This document shows positions 10,646 to 21,214 of a stretch of DNA of 64,000 nt, in pieces. The notes beneath the pieces are model-generated. The model was not told the DNA's origin. It made no database searches and worked only from the letters and a program-made list of their open reading frames with translations. Positions within the stretch are counted from its first letter, which is position 1. Every line of letters begins with the position of its first letter. A program made the translations under genes and the position numbers. Origin of the DNA: Prostheceraeus crozeri (lineage: Eukaryota > Platyhelminthes > Polycladida > Euryleptidae); the NCBI GenBank assembly GCA_907163375.1, contig CAJQUW010008600.1, positions 61,905 through 125,904 of the forward strand. Direction: 5' to 3'.

Positions 10646-11845
10646 TTGCCTAAGCACATACCCATTGACGCTAAGCTGGTGACTTTTGATGTTAGTTTAT
10701 ATACAAACATTCCCCATGACCTAGGTTTATTTGCGGTAAAATTTTGGCTTCAGCAATTCCCAAACGCAATTGACAGTCGCTTCAATCATTCATTTATTTT
10801 AGAATGCTTAAAATCTGTTTTGGTAAACAATACTTTCGAATTTGGTAATAACTGCTACAAACAAATCAAAGGCACCGCAATGGGCACAAAAGTGGCCCCA
10901 ATTTACGCAAACCTAACACTTGACTATCTTGAAATTCAGTTGAAAAATCGATTTATTGAAGTGTGGAGTAGTGATACTACAAATGATGTAATGAGTAACT
11001 GGAAAAGATACTTGGATGACTGTTTTGTTATTTGGAAATTTGACGTTGAAAAGTTAAACCGATTTCATGATATTCTTAATTATCTTGATATCAACATTTC
11101 ATTCACCATGGAAATAAGTGACAAGGCGATCCCTTTTCTTGATATTCTCGTGATTAAAGAGGAAGAAACAATACACACTGACATTTACTATAAGACAACT
11201 GACACTCATCAATATCTAAACTTCTCCTTCTGCCATCCCCGCCATGTTAAAAGAGCGATCCCCTACAATCTTGCGAGACGTATATGCATGATCTGTAGTG
11301 ATGATGTCAATCGAAGGAACCGCTTGGACGAATTAAGGCAATTCTTATTACAACAGGGCTATCCTCACTCATTAATTGATAATAGCATTTCAAAATCTTT
11401 AAAGATTGACCGTTCATCACTTTTTCTTACAAGTGACAAGAAAAATAATATTGATTCTGTCATACCTTTTGTACACACATACAATCCTAGAAACATGAAC
11501 ATTTTACCAGCTATTTCTCATGTGAATTCAATATTGAAAAATGACGATAAAACTAAAGAAATTTTTGGAGACTGTACTTTTATTAATAGTAAACGACAAC
11601 CACGAAATTTGAAAAGAATTCTTTGTAAATTCACATTTGAAAGTGATCAAGTACATAAAGTAAATAAATGCAATGACTTGAGATGTGGTACTTGTAACAT
11701 CCTACAAGAAGGATCTTCTTATACTTTTGATGGACACATTTTCCATGTAAATTGTAATATGAGTTGTGATACCAGTAATGTTGTATATGTCATCACCTGC
11801 CCGGTTGCCAAAATTATTACATCGGAGAAACTGGGACATCCTTAA
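10646..11845 (+). pseudogene. PLE-B reverse transcriptase palm, thumb and cysteine-rich connector
   Basis: The longest block of the element (399 residues from 10646). It carries VTFDVSLYTNIPH (block A with its catalytic aspartate), KGTAMGTKVAPIYANL (block B), RYLDDCFVIW (block C; YLDD at 11009-11020) and IPFLDILV (block D). The thumb follows, with FCHPRHVKRAIPYNLARRI. All three catalytic aspartates are therefore visible in this block. Near the end is CNDLRCGTC and a further pair of cysteines, the connector before the nuclease. The element as a whole is broken elsewhere. Confidence 0.85.
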
Positions 11846-12044
11846 GAACCAGAGTAAGGATTCACAAACAACAAATTTTGAATGCCAATTATAGACAAAT
11901 TAAATTAAGTGAACATCTGGAAACTTGTGGTAGGGGCAACATGTCAATCTTTCCTTTTTACAAGCTTTTTTCTGAAAACAAAATTGAGCGTAAATGTAAA
12001 GAAAAATATTTTGTAGATCGCTTTCATCCGAAATTAAATTCATG
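11815..12044 (+). pseudogene. PLE-B GIY-YIG endonuclease domain
   Basis: Just before the 3' pseudo-LTR, the translation contains YYIGETGTSLRTRVRIHKQQ, a good YIG half of a GIY-YIG nuclease with the conserved R and H. It ends with a short C terminus and a stop at about 12044. In PLEs this domain nicks the target DNA to prime reverse transcription. The domain belongs to the broken element and is about the normal length (roughly 75 residues). Confidence 0.75.
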
Positions 12045-12420
12045 AATCACTTTTATGCGTTTCTTATGAATTCATTCACTTTTAATATGAGATGCATTTT
12101 ATATTAGTTCGCATATGTGTTCTTCTATACTTAAATCTATGTTTCAATCTAATACATAAATTAGATATCATTGATGTATTTTAGCATAATAAGCTATAAC
12201 AAAGTTATTTTTCTATTTACTATGCATGTGCATGTCCTACTATGTAAATTACCTTGCAACATCCATATCTATGATGAATGTATATTTGAAATTATGATGA
12301 TCTTGCTTTTTGTTTCACTTTGCACCTGAAGAATAAAGAAAGCGCTTGCGCATTCCATGTGTTTTCACTTCAATTATTTCAATATATCAAACCAATTGCT
12401 GAGACTGAACTTTTTTTACA
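12034..12420 (+). repeat. 3' pseudo-LTR of PLE-B
   Basis: About 380 bp directly after the nuclease domain. It matches the 5' direct copy (8320-8515) over its second half and the inverted copy (7957-8309) over most of its length. It ends in a T-run and an (AT)n microsatellite. Confidence 0.8.
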
Positions 12421-12486
12421 TATATATATATCAGAATTGAGGTTATTTCTAGAATGCTCAATATCCTGGGTATAAAGCCTATCAAT

Positions 12487-12619
12487 AATAAAAAGTTTGG
12501 AAAAGACCTTCTTTCGCAACTATAAGTACTTTTAGTTTCACGGTGAACCGATCATCATACGAGTTAGCAAAAGAAGTGTTGTAATTTTTGAATTTTAAAG
12601 TCACTTTAGTGGAAGTCTC
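12487..12619 (+). repeat. left terminal inverted repeat of the GIY-YIG element
   Basis: 133 bp, about 90% identical to the reverse complement of 13248-13381. The match ends abruptly at the start of the hairpin around the nuclease start codon. Confidence 0.85.
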
Positions 12620-12694
12620 AGTTTATTGTTGTGTTGTTTGATCAATTGTTTTGCCAAACATGGACCCATTGATCAAACAACACAACAATAAACT
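12620..12694. repeat. perfect 27-bp hairpin around the nuclease start codon
   Basis: Arms 12620-12646 and 12668-12694 are perfectly complementary (27 of 27), with a 21-base loop. The ATG used for the nuclease (12660-12662) lies in the loop. In RNA this would form a very stable stem over the start codon. It begins exactly where the left terminal repeat ends. Confidence 0.9.
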
Positions 12695-13167
12695 CCTGAC
12701 TTCAAAAGAAAACGAGGATCAACATTTGAGAAAATGCAACTGCCGAAATAAGACTGCTTGCCCAATGAATGGAGAATGCTTGCAAAAGTGCATCGTTTAT
12801 CAAGCTACGATCACAAGTGAAAATGAAATGAAAACAAATATTGGACAAACAGAGGATGAGTTCAAGTCACGATTCAATAATCATGAAAAATCTTTCTCAA
12901 ACTATCAATATATGAATGAAAGAATACTGTCGAAGCACATGTGGTCTTTTTTTATATATTTCAGAAAATGATAAATCTTTTATAGTCAAATGGGAAATAT
13001 TGGAACAGTCAAAGAAGTGTAAAAGTGGTACACGATTTTGTTCATTATGTCAAGCAGAAAGATATCACATACTGACAAAATACAGCAGCAGCATGCTGAA
13101 CAAAAGGAATGAAATAATATCAACCTGCAGACAAAGGAAAAAGTTCCAACTTTCTTCCATCAAGTAA
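12660..13167 (+). pseudogene. stand-alone GIY-YIG endonuclease gene
   Basis: Starts at the ATG at 12660 (MDPLIKQHNN). Residues 26-44 form a cysteine cluster (C26, C28, C34, C40, C44), a likely zinc site. The GIY half reads IVY (45-47), the YIG half reads NIG (60-62), and R71 and H75 (FKSRFNNHEKSF) fit the catalytic arginine and the conserved histidine. LSKHMW follows at about 90-95. The rest of the domain (VKWEIL, FCSLCQAERYHIL, NKRNEIISTCR) continues in the next frame from about 12967, so there is one frameshift, within or next to a T-run at about 12946-12960. Proteins of this 'CNCR...GIY-YIG' type occur in many invertebrates, usually at the end of reverse transcriptases (from memory). Here it is the only gene, about 170 codons. 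The stop is at 13165-13167, 80 bp before the right terminal repeat. Confidence 0.75.
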
Positions 13168-13247
13168 AAATTCTATGTTGGCCTACCTAAGATATTTTCT
13201 ACATGACTTTTTTCTACATAACTTAACTTCTATGCATTTCCAGAAGT

Positions 13248-13381
13248 GAAACTTCTACTAAAGTGACTCTAAAATTCAAAAATTATAGCACTTTCCTTTG
13301 TTAACTCGCATGATGATCGGTTCGTCGTGAAACTAATAGTACTTATAGTTACGAAAGAAGGTCTTTTCCAAACTTTTTATT
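13248..13381 (-). repeat. right terminal inverted repeat of the GIY-YIG element
   Basis: Partner of 12487-12619, about 90% identical in inverted orientation. Confidence 0.85.
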
Positions 13382-16085
13382 TTATATATATTAACATTAG
13401 ATGAATTTTTAGAACAACAAGAAAATGGGACGGCACAAAAGCAAAGAAGTAGCCCAAGGAAATAATGCTACAAAAAAATTAAATTATTATTCTACAATTC
13501 AAAATATTTGTTTGTTGCTTGGATATGTGTTCGATGAAAATGTGCATGTGCTAATAATAAATCACTGATATCGGGCTTTACACGCTGTAGATAATCCGAT
13601 TCATAGATTTAACCCATTCCGTACCAGTGGGACTTAAAAGTCCCACTTTTTTAATCAACACAATGATAATAGTCTTTTTAAGATCAATTTGATGACATAT
13701 CATCCAAACGTGATTTTCAAAGTGATTGCTTCTACCGCAGTTGTGCTCTAGTGACTTCATCAATTTAAAAAAGCATGACCGTTTATAAAATCGGCAAAAA
13801 TAGCAAAATTTTTGAAATTTCTGAAAAATTAAATAATCACGTTTACCAATGGACACATCAAATATCTGTTTTGCGTCCTGCTTCAGATCTTGTACCAGCA
13901 TAATGCATTCATAGAATTTGATTAAGAATTATGGATGCTTTGGTAATATTGAATTAAAACATGTGGGACTTAAGTGTCCCAATAAATTTCCAGAGGTTCC
14001 AGCGACCAATTGCGTTTGGATAAGTCGGAAGAATTTTTGGTCATAAGTCAAAATTATTGTTGACTACGGTGGAATTTAGACCTACTATTGAAAAAAATCA
14101 TTGCCACATTTGAGTGATTTTTGCGGATAAATCCAGATAACTTCATTTTTGGTACTACTTTTGGTCCAGCTTCAATTCTACTTCTTATATTCAATAACCG
14201 ACTTATCATAACAACATTGATTCATCCGAAAAATTCAATATATTTCAAGACTTACATGTAGGCCTAAATTTACAGCATTTTATGTTTAATTCAACTGGGT
14301 CATGAACAGCAAGTGATGTTCAAGCATGTGTTCGACAAGCTAATTTGCTTCAAAAAGAGAACTTATGAAATAGCTTGCGTATTACTTGCTGACAAAATCT
14401 GCAATTCAAGTGTGCAAATTTCTTGATTTGGCCTATTGAAATGCTATACTGGCAACAATCGTTGACATTTAGTACTTCTCATTGGTGCTTTGACTAGCCT
14501 ATAGCCTAAAATCGATCACTCTGAATAGTTTTCAAAATGGGCGTGCAACATATAGTTAATGTGCAACTGCTTCTCTGAAACTAATAATTGCTTTCAGTTT
14601 TCAACCAACAGAATCTTGTGAAGGTATGTCGATGCAAGCCGGCAACTACACTACATTTTATTTGTGATTACTACTGACATGAAATTCTGTTGACAATTTA
14701 TGCCGGGTATAACAGACCGGACTTTCATTCTTGATCCAATATGACCACAGTGACATATCTCTTGAACGAATAAAATGCCCATCTTGTCCCATCTAGGAGG
14801 ATAAGCCACTGATTTTGCTGCAGTAGGGAATAGAACTGAGGATTGTTGTTCTGTTCAGATTACCACTTCAACCATCGGCTTAAAATATTCATCGGCGATG
14901 GTGCTCTCTCCTGAAAGCAGTCAAGATTATGCAGCGACTTTTCTGCAGAACAACGCATTTGACGACTACAATAGTTTCTATGGATAGAAAAGATAGATCA
15001 GTAGGCCTGTTCCAGTAAGTTTGATACATACATAGAATGACCATCTTTCAAAATTTCACTATTTTTGTAGGCGCTACTTGAATGCAACCTTTGGCGGTAA
15101 TCATTCAACTGTTTACTTATGCTTGGATGGCGAGACGTATTGAGGTACTTGTGAGAAGCCAAACTGACAACTCCCCTTTACACTGACAATAAACAGCTCA
15201 CTCGAGTTGTGCTATATCTCACTATGGTCCCTCGGACTATAAATCGAGCTTCAATGAAGATGATCACTTATCTGCTCCAAAGAGAATATTTGCTCTTCAA
15301 TGAGAACCTACGCGTAGTCAAATGGTTTGGTTTGAAAGCGACTTCATGCAACTGTAAATATAGGCCTACCACATAAGGCCCAGTTATTGAAGTTCTCAGT
15401 TCTAATTTCTTTCTTCAATATGAACGCACTCGCATGAAAATGTTCATCTGCAGCATCAGGAGCGAAATTTTGTCTTCGCATATCAATTATTCTAGCTCGT
15501 TTATGAGCCAAGCGACGGGAAAAACATGTAGACCACATGTAGGCCTAGGCGTACTTATGTTATTTCAGGGCCACATCAATAGGTCTACTTCAGTATGTTA
15601 GCAACTATGAAAATTGCCAACAGAGCGATGGTTTGCATTCTTTTGTTCTCTCCACTAACAATTTTTGGCAAAACTAGTGAATTAGTTATTTCGGCATATT
15701 GGGTGCAAAATGCACCCCAAGCACCCACTAGTTTACACTTATCTGGAAATCGATTTCTTGACACGGACGAAAGCTGATATATTACATGATTTAAGTATGC
15801 AAAAATTAGGAAAAGGCACATAATGATGGCTTTATTGTAGCAGTATTTTAGCTAGCAATAGTTCAAAGTGCCGTAGGGCACCCCGTTTACTCACGATCTC
15901 CTAAGAATTTTGAGATCACAACAGCAGATCGTCCTCAATGCGAGACAGATTTGAACTTGAACGTCTTTGTATGTGAACTTTTGAAGCAAATCAGCACATC
16001 TTCATCGCCCTCAATGGTAGGCGAATTTGAATTTGAACGACGTCTTTGCTTATAGAGCTGTGATTTTACAAAAGGTTTCCAAAAT
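13382..16085. other. no gene recognised
   Basis: About 2.7 kb of AT-rich DNA with short frames. A possible piggyBac-like TTAACCC start at 13609 was considered and not accepted. The only accepted structure is the degenerate duplication at 15931-16049. Confidence 0.45.
15931..16049. repeat. degenerate two-copy tandem, period about 76 bp
   Basis: Copies of about 40 bp with shared words (CCTCAATG, GAATTTGAA/GATTTGAAC, GTCTTTG) at 15931-15970 and 16008-16049. Old local duplication of unknown meaning. Confidence 0.5.
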
Positions 16086-18212
16086 GATGAACACTACAAG
16101 TAACTACAAGTACATCTTTTGCCAAAGCTTTGTCTCAACCAGCATGGTTGTTGGTAATCCTTCAATATCTTCTCTTAATCAACATAGCTGATATTGGCAT
16201 AACTTCCATATTTGTGGACAATCTCTTTGTAACTATCTGAAATCGACATTGCTGTTGGCATAACCAGCACAGTTATTGGCAGTAGATCAGATATCTTTAC
16301 TTTTCGCTTGAAAATGTCGTTATCAAAAAGATCGGGAATCACTGCCCATATGAATATCGTAGTCTATTTTTAATTCAAATATTTTTTACCAATAAATTTT
16401 TTTAATGTGTCCAGAAAACATATAATGTAACAGAATGGTGCATCCAGTCTAAAATTGGTGTATAGATTATCAAATTAGTATGCCTACCTTATTGTTTACT
16501 TATAAGTGGATGAAGTTCATGACACATTTACAGTACACCCAATTTTATGCTCGATGTGAAAGATGAGTGGCAGTTTCTGGGTTACTCTGATTTTAATTCA
16601 CTCAATTTTTAATACATTTTTTGTATACATCTTCTATAAGGGAAGAAATTTTGTTTTTACCCTATTTGAGCTGTGTCCCATAAGATCAAGATTAATTTAG
16701 CTATGTTCCACCATTATGCGGTATATTTATAAAATAACGCTGCTCTAATGCCTATATATGCAAAATTTTCAGATATTTTTAGCCATCTAACATTTTGTAA
16801 AACAATAAATTACATTAGAGTTTATTGAAAAATATCTTCTTAACTCGACGGAAGTTAGGTAAAGTCAGGCAAAAATGCTTTCGCGTTCACAACAGCGATC
16901 GATGTATGTCAAGGTATGTCCAAACCAACTGTAACACTTCAACAAAGTTATTTCGTTGATGTTGCTTATGATGCATCTCTTCAAAATTTGGAGTCGGAAT
17001 TGCTGAAGAGTGATTCCTTCTTCAGCCGCTAACTGCCGGTTGGAAAATTAAAGTTGCAGTTCTTGTGAAGATAGCTGTCCCTTAAGACATTAGATTACAT
17101 TCTCAGCTATATTGAGGAATGGGGAATATCGGTAGAGACACTTCACATCATGAATATCACTTAGAAATGGACAGTCGGGGTGGGAAGGAGCGTTATCTTG
17201 GATGATGGTTATCTCATCATCCTCCAAAAAGGAGGATACTTCACTCAGAAACGCTGCGTATCCCTCCTTAGTCATCCCTCCTGTCACAAAGACATGGTGT
17301 ACTAGTCCAAATTGAGGAGACACCGTCAAAGCAAGGGTGAGGTTTCGGCCTCGCTGTCCATCGACCATTCTCACTGCTCTACTACCTCTTGAGGATCGTC
17401 CTAAATTGCGGGCCGTCCAAACGTTGAACCCACATTCGTCGACGTATATCAGGTTTTTGGTGACACCCGTGGACATCATCCATTGAGCATAGACAGCTAG
17501 ATCCTTTTTAACTTCGAAGCTGTTCAACTGAAATGGAACAGAACGCACAAGTTAAAGAGTGATCAAGGCGCCATCCAAACTGCGCCGAATTGTTGTTGTT
17601 GAAAACGCTCGGCCAGGATATTTGTTGAGTAAAAACGATTTCATTTCGTCTGTAGTTGCTGTAGGTTTATCTCCCACAAAGTCAATCGAATCGTCCCTCA
17701 TTTCTTGTGAAATCTTCTTCGTAGGGGATCTCCAGTTGGTAAGGCAGTACGTTCATTGGTTCGTTTGAATTGCATTATTCTGCGGTAGGCCGAACGCTGA
17801 CTAATGGACAGTGCATCGACCAATTCAATATAGTCACGACCTTCTAAGCATCAATCAAACGGTCACGATCGATCTGGATGATTCGTGCGCCTGGCATTTT
17901 CGATCAAATCGATTTGAAAATGACATGAATCCCTTATTATGCAACGTTTCAGGTACCATAGCCAACTGCGATAGAGCAATGATATCTGTAATGAATTATT
18001 TACTGACAACAAGTATGCTGGTTTTGTCAACAACTATGCCAGTTTAGAAGACTTGGAATTCCCAGCTTGTCAAAATGGTGCTATGCGAATGTTTCCATTA
18101 GAAATGGTAATGACGCAGTATGTAGAAATCTTAATTTGCCAACAACTGTGCCGGTTGAGACAACAGCTGTGGCAAAAGGTATAATAGTAGTTGGTTGTGA
18201 ACCAAATGCAAT
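16086..18212 (-). mobile_element. Tc1/mariner-like transposon with long degenerate TIRs
   Basis: About 2.1 kb. A decayed transposase on the minus strand is enclosed by long, diverged inverted repeats. Left blocks at about 16115-16160 and 16251-16292 match, in reverse complement and in mirrored order, right blocks at about 18138-18185 and 18001-18040. The matched words include CTGGTTGAGACAA versus CCGGTTGAGACAA. The repeats contain several versions of a subterminal word like TTGGCATAACCAGCAC, which could be transposase-binding repeats. Exact ends and target duplication could not be fixed; the outer limits given are where similarity fades. The whole element is inactive. Confidence 0.5.
16865..17897 (-). 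pseudogene. Tc1/mariner-type DDE transposase, decayed
   Basis: The transposase would cut and paste the element at TA sites. The frame starts at an ATG at 17895-17897 (MPGARIIQIDRDR) and runs leftward to a stop at 16865-16867, about 344 codons, the normal family length. An N-terminal helix-turn-helix (DYIELVDALSISQRSAYRR) is followed by the catalytic domain: IYVDECGFNVWTARNLGR, then GRNLTLALTVSP, then IIQDNAPSHP, then YSPFLNIAENVI. These supply the two aspartates and the glutamate, the last two about 30 residues apart. The longest open piece is 17090-17548. There is an early stop and frameshift in the N-terminal region, another shift near 17725, a stop near 17560, a stop right after NIAENVI and one more downstream, so it is dead. 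It lies inside long inverted repeats. Confidence 0.8.
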
Positions 18213-18437
18213 GACGGTGTAGAACAAATGCATTCCTCTGCCTGCATAACAAAGAAATTAAAAAGAAGTTATGGACTGTGTGCATCATGTCATAGAATTT
18301 TTTTCTTTACAGAGAGAAATAACTAATGGAAATTATGATGAATATTGGATAAAATTTGAAGCATGGAGTTCAGAATATATCTAGGAGTCCGTTCATAGGT
18401 TTCATAGATTTCTGGAAGTCTATGACAAATTAAGTGG

Positions 18438-18497
18438 TTTCTATGGTATCGTTAATTTCTATCATAGAGATTATAGAAATTAACGAAACCATAGAAA
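18438..18497. repeat. 25-bp hairpin, 10-base loop
   Basis: Arms 18438-18462 and 18473-18497 are complementary at 24 of 25 positions. A related word occurs inverted near 20065-20080. Possibly a foldback MITE core. Confidence 0.85.
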
Positions 18498-19853
18498 GTC
18501 CTGGAATGGAAATTGCATAAAAATCATGGCACACGCCGGGGAACTTAGTTGCGGCAAAATGCGAATTGTGCGAGCTGGTTTCCATGTTTTCTGATTGGCA
18601 TTTATATTCATCAAGCCAATTTGTGATCTCGATTGTTGCCCCTTGTCCAAAGATCATGTACTCAAAAGCAATAATGAAATTACAAATTACTGCGGCGACA
18701 GGATGACAAAGAAGGAAATCCTTTAAAGCGTTCTTTACGCTCATAATTTTGAAATATCGCTCCGATAATCTATCAATAGTACAATCAGACTCTTATGCAA
18801 CTTGAAATGTCGATTTGCAGAACATGCATTACTCCAGCTTGAAATCAGAGACCATAAAATCTTAGAGTTTTCATTTTACTTTAAAGGGTTCCCCTGTTCA
18901 CTTTTTATGAACAATTTCATAATCTTTGCGTGCTTTCGAATATCAGCTTCCAAAATATCATCACACTATATCACATAAGTCATTTGATGAATTATTGAAA
19001 AGTTCCAGCGACATTTCATTTATCTAAGAAATGATTGTCGGTATAGAAGCTTTCAACATGCTTCTTCCAGAATAGCTCTAGGTTTCTTAACCGCTTGAAG
19101 GAGAAATTATCCAATAATTGAAAAATTCATCTGTGAATTCTTCAGATGTTCTTACAAACAGCAGACCGACCATTCTAAATTATGACTCTGTGAGACAATT
19201 TTTGATTCGCAATCCAGTATTGAAAAATTGGAAAAGTAGTTGTTCATGACTGTTGCAAATAGACACACTATATCAATCCATGGAAAAGTAGGCTATTTCA
19301 CATGATAAAATGCCACCATCTCACTTAAAATTCTCTTCATGAAAATCCTGTAATTTGCTGTCAACAACTTCCACAACCAACTTGGCAAATGGTTTGACTA
19401 TGATACAATGTTTTAGATCGAAGCAGGTCTATAAACCATAGATTTTTCCATGTGCCATTATCGCACATAGCAAAATATCAAACTTCCATTGTTACTGAGT
19501 AAGTAGGGTTGTCCGCCGATATTTCACCTGTCATTTTTCTGTGAAAGTTGTTTATATATCTCCAAATCCAAACTAGACGGCCTTTTGAGGCATAATTAAG
19601 GCCGTCAAATTTGCTATGTAATACCATTGAGGTAGGAGCACTTCACCGTCTATCTTCACATTCCCAATGAATATGACATTGAAATGATTCCTATGGTTCA
19701 CAATTTGGACTCGTAAATATCTCAAGCTTTACATTCTTCAATGTCTGAGCTGCATGGGCAATGTAGAAAATTATCATAGATTTGAGTCTTTTGCAGATCA
19801 AAATCTTGGAGTTTTGATGACATAGATTTTAGGCTCAGTAACAATGCATATAC

Positions 19854-19933
19854 ATTACCTTTCAAATGACAACCTAAATCGTCGGCGCGTAGCGCTACGC
19901 GCCGACGATTTAGGTTGTCATTTGAAAGGTAAT
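19854..19933. repeat. perfect 80-bp palindrome without spacer
   Basis: The 40 bases 19854-19893 are exactly the reverse complement of 19894-19933; I checked each base. The centre is AGC/GCT, with GC-rich inner arms (GTCGGCGCGTAGC) in otherwise AT-rich DNA. Such a structure can extrude as a cruciform and is hard to maintain, so it may be very young or an assembly or library artefact. Confidence 0.93.
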
Positions 19934-21093
19934 ATATCTTCATTCTAGTGCACTGTTCATAGTCTATGCACTGTTATCCAATTCTATAAGTTCTACGGTT
20001 AAAAGTGTGAGGAAATAATAGATATCATAAAACATGACGGCACTTAAGAGACATTGGGAGCCATAGAAATTAACAATGCCATAGGAAGTCCATAGTGTAC
20101 TATTATCAACTTCTATGTTGGAAGCAGAATTTTTGAATTTCTAATCCAGAATGCAAATTTCAATTGATTTCTTGCCACACTGGTATGATCGGAGGAAGCC
20201 CGGAAATGGCCGATGACATTTGATCAAAATCAACTGAATTAAAGTAAGTTTACATAAATAGCTTATAATTTGCGGAGGCATTGTGCTACAAGCGTTAGTG
20301 AAACCATAAATCCAAAGAAATAGACGACTATATTTGCGTGAATTCTCTAAGTTAGGTTATAACGGTAGGTTGCATTGATAGGTTAAATTATATTCTAGAG
20401 TTATCTATAAGTTGATTTTGCGATTTCAACATTGTTTCCTATTACTTTATTCCCTTTTTACTTTTACTTTGCTTAAATAAAACTTTGGCTCTTTGAAGCG
20501 TTATTAAATATGTTTTCTCGTGATTCAATGAACCACATTTTTAGCTGAATGAAATAATAATATTTCATCTAAAACAGTAAGGAGATATAATAGCAGCAAT
20601 GCTATCCAAATTGGTTTTTGTAGAAGCATAGAAAATAGCCAAAAACATCGTTTCAAAAATTAAAGTTTTGTGAAATAGAGAGATATGGCCTTTAATTCAT
20701 TTTTCATGTCGCTGACAAAAATTGTTTACATTGATTGTAGTCCATTCATCTTTCTATCATAGTGTTTAATATTTAGAACTGTAGTGCTCTGCCCTTCAAG
20801 CTTGAAATGCTTGACCTCAGCTATTGTCAAGTTTAATGACAGCATTTTATTAAGAGGTGATGACTTCAGAGCTTTTATTCATTAATGTTTTATTCAATGT
20901 GCAGGTATTTGACAAGTACCATAATAGGATTAAGTTACTTTTCAGGTTCTCAGGTATTGCTTAAAGGTGTTTTAAAGTTCGGTCGAATTTTTGACTTTGT
21001 CTCAGTCTTACCTCACTCCTGAGTTGAACGGGGCACCTGTCACCATGTCAAATAGCGTCGTTTGGGCACAGCAGGCGAAAACAGAATTGATGA

Positions 21094-21117
21094 TGACGTC
21101 ACTGCGAACAGACCAAT
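21094..21117 (+). promoter_or_regulatory. CRE and CCAAT boxes, candidate promoter
   Basis: A full palindromic CRE (TGACGTCA, 21094-21101) and a CCAAT box (21113-21117) lie about 100-120 bp upstream of an ATG in a strong Kozak context (ACCACCATGG, ATG at 21215). The local sequence is also richer in GC than its surroundings. This looks like the core promoter of the THAP gene or element that follows. Confidence 0.4.
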
Positions 21118-21214
21118 CATGCGCTGCTCGGCGCTGCAGGGAATGAGGTTACAACCAGGCGTTGAAATGTGTAAAATTCACTTATTCATTGTCCGTCGAC
21201 CTTAGACTACCACC

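Larger units (their letters stand above)
7957..12431 (+). mobile_element. near full-length Penelope-like retrotransposon B
   Basis: A PLE of roughly 4.5 kb. From left to right: an inverted copy of the terminal sequence (7957-8309), a direct partial pseudo-LTR (about 8320-8515), the coding region (8532 to about 12044), and the 3' pseudo-LTR (to about 12420). Coding blocks in order are an N-terminal helical region, a basic low-complexity linker, polymerase fingers, palm with YLDD at 11009-11020, thumb, a cysteine-rich connector and a C-terminal GIY-YIG nuclease. The coding region is interrupted about five or six times, so the copy is dead. The cysteine-rich connector resembles Neptune/Poseidon-type PLEs of fish and invertebrates (from memory). 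(AT)n runs flank both ends (about 7943-7957 and 12419-12431), so insertion into an AT microsatellite is likely. Confidence 0.82.
12487..13381 (+). mobile_element. compact TIR element carrying only a GIY-YIG nuclease gene
   Basis: An 895-bp unit. The left terminal inverted repeat (12487-12619) and the right one (13248-13381) match over about 133 bp with 12 substitutions and one 1-base gap counted by hand (about 90% identity). Both start AATAAAAAGTTTGG read inward. The only gene between them is a stand-alone GIY-YIG nuclease frame on the plus strand; there is no reverse transcriptase or DDE transposase. No clear target duplication is seen (the flanks are AT-rich). It lies 55 bp to the right of PLE-B. 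It could be a selfish element using GIY-YIG for its own movement, or a MITE that captured the nuclease exon of a PLE. The compact TIR-gene-TIR layout favours the first idea, but this is inference. Confidence 0.7.
18213..21000. other. no gene recognised; contains hairpin and palindrome
   Basis: About 2.8 kb with no convincing coding sequence. It holds the hairpin at 18438-18497, a looser inverted match of the same word near 20060-20100, and the perfect 80-bp palindrome at 19854-19933. The shared 'ccatagaaattaac' words near 18480 and 20065 hint at an old foldback element, but ends could not be defined. Confidence 0.4.

Noticed and set aside
13609-13990. piggyBac-like MITE starting TTAACCC, with GTGGGACTT words
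   Set aside because: Only one candidate end; no matching inverted end with TTAA was found.
18430-18744. 104-residue minus-strand frame as a gene
   Set aside because: It runs through the hairpin at 18438-18497 and has no recognisable domain.
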